64,000 nt of DNA from assembly GCA_905250025.1 (NCBI GenBank), contig CAJNOJ010000001.1, forward strand, positions 186,001 to 250,000, read 5' to 3'. The notes below the pieces were generated by a model. The model made no database searches and was not told the origin of the DNA. It saw only the letters and a list, made by a program, of their open reading frames with translations. The position numbers and the translations under genes were made by a program. This document shows, piece after piece, positions 58,434 to 64,000 of the stretch; positions within the stretch are counted from its first letter, which is position 1; each line of letters begins with the position of its first letter. This stretch comes from Adineta ricciae. Its lineage: Eukaryota > Rotifera > Eurotatoria > Adinetida > Adinetidae.

Positions 58434-59215
58434 ACTGTAAAAAAAAGGAGTTTTACCAAACCAATAAAGGATCTTCCCTCCGATACACGGGACGATCCTT
58501 TTTTTGTTAAGTAAAATGAAGGTTCCGAAGAGAACCTTACAGGAAAAATTGAGAGCAAAGGTTCCGCAGGAAAGGTTTAGTACGAAACTTTTTTTCTTCA
58601 AAAGACAGAAGGTTCCGTATCGTAGGTAGCGTACGGAACCATCTGTAACTATATTAAAAAAGGTTTCGTGAAAATCCATAGCTGCGAAACCTTCGTTGTG
58701 TTAGTTGTTCTCTTGGGTTAGTCACAGACTCTTTTATAGTTATCGCCCTATAGGCTCCGGATTCAGCCGCTACAAAATATATCGTTCAAAACTACCTTTC
58801 GAACGTCCACACACCTTCGCCCACCCTTTCATCGTGACACGAACATGGAAGTAGGTTCTAGCCATTCTAGTAGATCCATTGCGATCAACTCTAAACGAGA
58901 AAGACGATAGAATGTGTTTTATTAAAAATTATCACTTACCTAGTTGAATGGCAGGCTATTCAGAATTTTCCGTCGATAGATTTGCATCGATACAGTGAGG
59001 ACTAGTGAGAAAGACTAAAAATAAATAGAAAATGAAAATTGCATGGATATTTATAGGGTCTCACCGGACGGTCTATTGAAAACTTGACGTCGGCTGGTGT
59101 AAAGGGCTATGTCTTTCAATGAGTCTTCTCCTTTTCCTAACTGAACCAACGGCAGATATCAATGGTTTGGTAGAGGGTTCGCCGAACAGGAACAATAATT
59201 ATGAGATCATTAATT
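58434..59215 (+). mobile_element. Foldback-like element, left part (truncated at assembly join)
   Basis: Almost identical to 61548-62329. Begins ACTGTAAAAAAAAGGAG and contains hairpin words around GGTTCCG and CGGAACC. The right half is missing because the sequence stops at the N at 59216. Confidence 0.65.
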
Positions 59216-59216
59216 N
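59216..59216. other. Single-N assembly join
   Basis: One N joins the inside of a foldback-like element to the middle of an LRR exon, a junction with no biological logic visible. Confidence 0.9.
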
Positions 59217-60027
59217 TGCGTTGCGAACGAATACGGTAATATTGATCTCATTTCATCGAAGATGAAGCATTCAGTCTATCTCACACCTACAGACACTCAC
59301 TACCCTTCACCTCAGCGGCATCGGAATCGGTGCTGAAGGAGCACAACACATTGCGGATGCGTTGCGAATGAATACGGTAATATTGATCTTATTTCAAAGA
59401 ATATGCAGTACCCAGTCTATATCACACTTAGAGACACTCACCACACTTCACCTCCATGAGAATGGGATCGGTGCTGAAGGAGCACAACACATTGCGGATG
59501 CGTTGCGAACGAATACGGTAATATTGATCTCATTTCATCGAAGATGAAGCACTCAGTCTATCTCACACCTACAGACACTCACTACACTAGACCTCAGTTG
59601 GAACGAAATCGGTGCTGAAGGAGCACAGCACATTGCGGATGCGTTGCGAACGAATACGGTAATATTGATCTCATTTAATAGAAGATGAAGCATTCAGTCT
59701 ATATCACAACTACAGACACTCACCACACTAAACCTCAGTTACAACAGAATCGGTGCTGAAGGAGCACAACACATTGCGGATGCGCTGGGAGCGAATACGG
59801 TAATATTGATCTCATTTAATAGAAGATGAAGCATTCAGTCTATATCACAACTACAGACACTCACCACACTTGAACTCGAGCGCTACAAAATCTGGGATGA
59901 AATAGCTCAACGCATTGCAGATGCATTGGAAAGGAATATAGTAAGATTAATGCTGTGGTCGAAGAAGTTTGTAATTTCTGTTTTGTCTCATCCTTAGAGC
60001 GCCAAGATGGTATATATCTGGCTTTAA
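59217..60027 (+). pseudogene. F-box/LRR gene copy D, 3' part only
   Basis: Starts inside an LRR exon (59217-59235, last six codons), then five full LRR exons at 59293, 59434, 59575, 59716 and 59857 (84 bases each, 141-base period) and a terminal exon from 59998. The capping repeat is divergent (LELERYKIWDEIAQRIADALERNI). The terminal exon reads SAKMV and then, because the TAG of copies B and C is TAT here, continues YIWL to a stop at 60027. The 5' part is absent because of the join at 59216, so whether this is a broken gene or a misassembled one is open. Confidence 0.7.
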
Positions 60028-61547
60028 ATTCAATCGGAGAACAACTGACTGTGGATCTGATGGCTCTTTGTGTTGATCAGATCCTTTTCGATTGAGAACT
60101 TACTAGATATCATTTGTTGTGTGATCATGGTGACATTGATGAGTAATAAAGGTATAGAAAGGGGATGTTTTTTGAAGAAGTGGATGTTGCCTGAATGGTA
60201 ATGCTTTTTTCCCTGAGAAATTCATGTACATCGATGAAATGAATGGTTTAGTTACGAAGGTATAACGGAGTAGTGTTTTGTAGAAGAGACGCCATAGTGC
60301 GATGCGTTTATGAGTGATCCTCTCGGTTTAGAGTTTGTTTCTGGGAGGGTATGATGGACAAGACAACATTACTGTAGACAGCTCAACTATATTGGAGATG
60401 TAGAAGAATGGGATCGATGATAGTACAGCACGTACGCAGTTCAGATGTTATTTCTACCAATGCCAATGTGATCAGGGTGTGGTACACTGAATGGCAGCGA
60501 TTCTACATTATAAGAAAGCTGTTGCATGTTTTTATTCCAAAGCCTAAATGTATTGATTGTTTGATGAGGAGCTTTTATTTATTTCTTTTTGTGGTTCATT
60601 TTTGGAGAGAGTGGTATTCTTCCGTTATGTATGTGTTCTACGGTGCGTTTGAAAGAAACACTGTTATAAGCTGACTAGAATGACGTAGGGAAGAGAGAAT
60701 AATTATAAAATAGCACACCTAATCGTTCTGTTAGATTAATCATTTCCCACCATCAGCGTAGTCTGAAAAGAAGTTATTTTGTCGAATATGAGCAGCACTA
60801 TTCACTCTTGGTGCTTATCCATGTTAAAATATCAGGGAAGTGTTTTTTGGAGTAGTTTATCGTGGAAAGAGCTTTGCAATATATTTTCGAGCTCGTTTGT
60901 ATATCATTCTGATAACAGGGCTTTGTGTTTATGGTTTGCTTAAATCGAACATCTCGACACTGTTTGAAACGCTCTGAAGTTTGAAGTCGTATGAAATTTA
61001 ATGATAGGGGCCTATTGTACCCTTGCTCTGAGATCTATCTCTTGAATGATGACAAAGCTGAAACCGCTCATCTGTGCGTAATTCAACATCATAGTCTGTG
61101 CGCTAAGATATGACATATATATTCGTAGTGTTCTTTAACATTACACTGTAAGAGAACGTACATTTCATAGGGTTTAGATACTTGCCTTTGAGTTCTCTGC
61201 ACGTATTGGTGATTGAAAACTCGCACGAGATGATGATCATTGAACAGAAGTGGATTTTGGCTATCTGGAGCCGCCGCAGACTGAATTTATACATGTAGTA
61301 TTACTACGTTTAGAGGTGGATCTAAAATGGTATGTATATAGCCCGCCTGTTTGCAAAGAGTTAACAGCACTTGGTCAAAATACACTCATATAAATCGAGT
61401 GGACTGAAAGTATGCAAAGGATCATCATCTAAATACAGATATTCTTGCTTTTAATCGCGGTATTTGCGCACATTTAGTCTCTGTTTGTTTACAAATGAGT
61501 ACCAACAACGAATACAACCGTGTAGTAATAGTCTGTATGTGTTGTAC
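60028..61547 (+). repeat. 3' flank of copy D
   Basis: Non-coding, nearly identical to 56905-58430, with scattered substitutions that thin out toward the foldback-like element. An 88-codon frame at 60408-60674 is not kept in the other copies. Confidence 0.75.
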
Positions 61548-63950
61548 ACTGTAAAAAAAAGGAGTTTTACCAAACCAATAAAGGATCTTCCCTCCGATAC
61601 ACGGGACGATCCTTTTTTTGTTAAGTAAAATGAAGGTTCCGAAGAGAACCTTACAGGAAAAATTGAGAGCAAAGGTTCCGCAGGAAAGGTTTAGTACGAA
61701 ACTTTTTTTCTTCAAAAGACAGAAGGTTCCGTATCGTAGGTAGCGTACGGAACCATCTGTAACTATATTAAAAAAGGTTTCGTGAAAATCCATAGCTGCG
61801 AAACCTTCGTTGTGTTAGTTGTTCTCTTGGGTTAGTCACAGACTCTTTTATAGTTATCGCCCTATAGGCTCCGGATTCAGCCGCTACAAAATATATCGTT
61901 CAAAACTACCTTTCGAACGTCCACACACCTTCGCCCACCCTTTCATCGTGACACGAACATGGAAGTAGGTTCTAGCCATTCTAGTAGATCCATTGCGATC
62001 AACTCTAAACGAGAAAGACGATAGAATGTGTTTTATTAAAAATTATCACTTACCTAGTTGAATGGCAGGCTATTCAGAATTTTCCGTCGATAGATTTGCA
62101 TCGATACAGTGAGGACTAGTGAGAAAGACTAAAAATAAATAGAAAATGAAAAATGCATGGATATTTATAGGGTCTCACCGGACGGTCTATTGAAAACTTG
62201 ACGTCGGCTGGTGTAAAGGGCTATGTCTTTCAATGAGTCTTCTCCTTTTCCTAACTGAACCAACGGCAGATATCAATGGTTTGGTAGAGGGTTCGCCGAA
62301 CAGGAACAATAATTATGAGATCATTAATTGTTTTGCGGAACTTATACGTAACTACTGACCAGTAGAAAAATATATTTGTATATACGAGTAAATTATGGGA
62401 AACCTTGAGCCGCTATACGAAAGTAGGGATAGTTTGGTACAAATACTGCCAAGCCTTCATTCATTCGACGGAGTAGATAATGATTTCCCAAAGGTTATAC
62501 TGAACTAATCAGAGGCATACAGAACTCGTCATAGTTTAGTGTATATTTATCAAACCTCTGACTAGTATACAAAGCCAGCAATAGTTTGGCATGAATTCTG
62601 CCGAATCTTACGCGAGAAAAATAAACCGATATTAGTTTGGTCTAAATTTCATCAAATCATGAATAAGTACACGGAATCGCTGATGATTTCGAAGAACTTC
62701 TGCCGAACAGTTACACGTTCTGCGAGTTCCTTGATAGTTTTGAATAAATCCTACCGAACTTGCGATTACTGTACGAAGCTATTGGTATTTCCGCAGAAGT
62801 TTCTCTGAACTATTGATAGTTTTGCAAAGCTATTAACAAATCATGAGGGAGCTCACGAAAACCTTGGGTGATTTTGCTAGAAATCTGGACAACCCTAAGC
62901 CAAAATACGACATTAATGATGGTTCTACAGAAGTTATGCACAACGTCTTTGTAGTACATGAAAGTATGTACCGTTCTGTGTAACGAAAACGAAACCTTTA
63001 TACGAGCTGTTGAATTCTAGATAGTTTTATGCTAAAGGTACGGAACCGTTTCGGAGCTGGCAGTATTTTGGATCGTTTCGTATAAAACGCACAAAACCAA
63101 TACCAACTTGACTAAGGCAAAAATGTTCGGTATTATGTTTGCGAAACCTTGCTTTTTCTTACTGAGGTCCTAATCGTTCAGTATAAGTCGTGGGTTAGCT
63201 TTATGAACTTATACGAAGCTATGAATAGTTCTTTGTACATGAAACCGAGCCTTCAAAGACACAGTTGGATGATGAAAAGTTTCGCATGTACTATACTGAA
63301 CCTTCGAAAACATAAATGATATGCCATTGGTTGAGTACGAGACATGCAGAACCATGGTGAGTTTAGTGATGAGCATGCAGAACTTTTGGTTAATTTTCGG
63401 AATTTATAAAGATTCGTACATGCTATGCGAAACTCAGAGCCGATCAGTACTGAAAACACTGAACCTTTGATAGACATACGAAACCCCGCAGGGGTTTGTA
63501 TTGAATGTACTGAGCTTTTAAGAATTTACAAACTCGTTATTGGTTTCGACCATTCCACACGAAACCAAGTCTAGTTTAGTTTAAAATGTTCTAAACTTTT
63601 TGAAAACTGACGAACCATCGATGCGTCGGTGTGAAATCGTCTGATCCATCAACTTGCCTGCTAAACTAGGAATAGTTTCGTAGAAAATTGACCAAACGTC
63701 TCATCACATTCCTAAACCGCTCATGGTTCTGTAGACATGTTACAGAACTACGAATGGTTTCGCATACCGCATTAAAAACCTGTGGATGGTTTTTGCTACC
63801 AATTACCGAACCTTCTCGACGCTACGGAACTTAAAATAGTTCGGTAGTTCAAGCACGGAACATTGTTCGTTTTTCTGAGCTTAAAATCGTTCAGTCGAAG
63901 TATAGGAAACCTTTTAGGTTCGGTAAAACTCCTTAATTTTTTTGAGTGTT
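61548..63950. mobile_element. Foldback-like non-coding element, apparently full length
   Basis: The left end (ACTGTAAAAAAAAGGAG then TTTTACCAAACC) is matched in reverse complement by 63914-63950 (GGTTCGGTAAAACTCC then TTAATTTTTTTGAGTGT). The interior of about 2.3 kb consists of degenerate, roughly 40-60 base variations on gaac/ggttc words (GAACC, TAGTTT, GGTTTCG, TACGAAACC) on both strands. No transposase is encoded. Target-site duplications are not clear. It might alternatively be a decayed satellite. Confidence 0.55.
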
Positions 63951-64000
63951 CTAACACGACGGCTTGTCGATTTGAAGAGCTGTGTATGAGTGAGCGATTC

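Larger units (their letters stand above)
50094..59215 (+). repeat. Segmental duplication copy C
   Basis: The most complete copy: 5' module, MITE, F-box exon, spacer, 19-unit LRR array, 3' flank and the left part of a foldback-like element. It ends at a single N (59216). Its 3' flank from about 57430 is nearly identical to 60540 onward. Confidence 0.9.

Noticed and set aside
58311-58679. 122-codon minus-strand frame, repeated almost identically at 61425-61793
   Set aside because: Identity comes from the recent block duplication. The frame runs through hairpin words of the foldback-like element, and the predicted peptide is low-complexity without a motif.
1-64000. tRNA or rRNA genes and telomeric repeats
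   Set aside because: I looked for GGTTCGAATC-type loops and for tandem G-rich telomere repeats and saw nothing that I could fold or support by eye. The window itself appears to end near 63964 in usable sequence numbering up to 64000.

Overview
The window looks like nuclear DNA of a small invertebrate with a compact, AT-rich genome, most likely a bdelloid rotifer. The evidence is the very short introns (mostly about 42-75 bases, GT-AG), very short exons (18 and 19 bases), close gene packing, animal orthologues (TOP3B, C1D, SEC11, EIF2AK1, LRRC71, NDPK, a GPX7/8-like peroxidase) and F-box/leucine-rich-repeat genes of a kind I associate with bdelloids. No sequence search was run, so the species call is inference.

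Region 1 (1 to about 26,800) is a gene-dense conserved block. In order it holds the tail of proteasome subunit alpha-5, topoisomerase 3-beta, C1D, the signal peptidase catalytic subunit SEC11, the haem-regulated type eIF2-alpha kinase, a C4orf33/UPF0462 protein with a membrane anchor, and the axonemal-type protein LRRC71. Minus-strand genes follow: NDP kinase, a small secreted protein, an unrecognised eight-exon gene, an SDR-family protein, two tandem intronless alpha/beta hydrolases, a secreted glutathione peroxidase and an FKBP-like TPR protein. Most exon structures could be worked out base by base with agreeing phases.

Region 2 (26,800-31,850) is gene-poor and holds a decayed mariner-type DNA transposon with long inverted repeats.

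Region 3 (31,850-63,964) is accessory and built from segmental duplications. A unit of about 7.6-9 kb is present as a 5' part (copy A), two nearly complete copies (B and C) and a 3' part (copy D). Each complete copy carries a 2.6-kb upstream module with a TTAA-flanked piggyBac-like MITE, an F-box exon, and an array of 141-base units. Each unit is one 84-base exon (one 28-residue leucine-rich repeat) plus one 57-base intron. There are 18 such exons in B and 19 in C, all open and all phase 0. Between the copies lie a decayed phosphoglycerate dehydrogenase, an intact eight-exon DUF389 membrane protein gene, a small secreted protein gene and a decayed ACC-synthase-like aminotransferase. A 2.4-kb foldback-like element full of degenerate GGTTC/GAACC words follows copy D, and its left part also ends copy C.

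The assembly has gaps at 34,432 (one N), 44,123-44,194 (72 N) and 59,216 (one N). Both single-N joins fall exactly where duplicated copies are cut off, so copy number and order in region 3 should be treated with caution.
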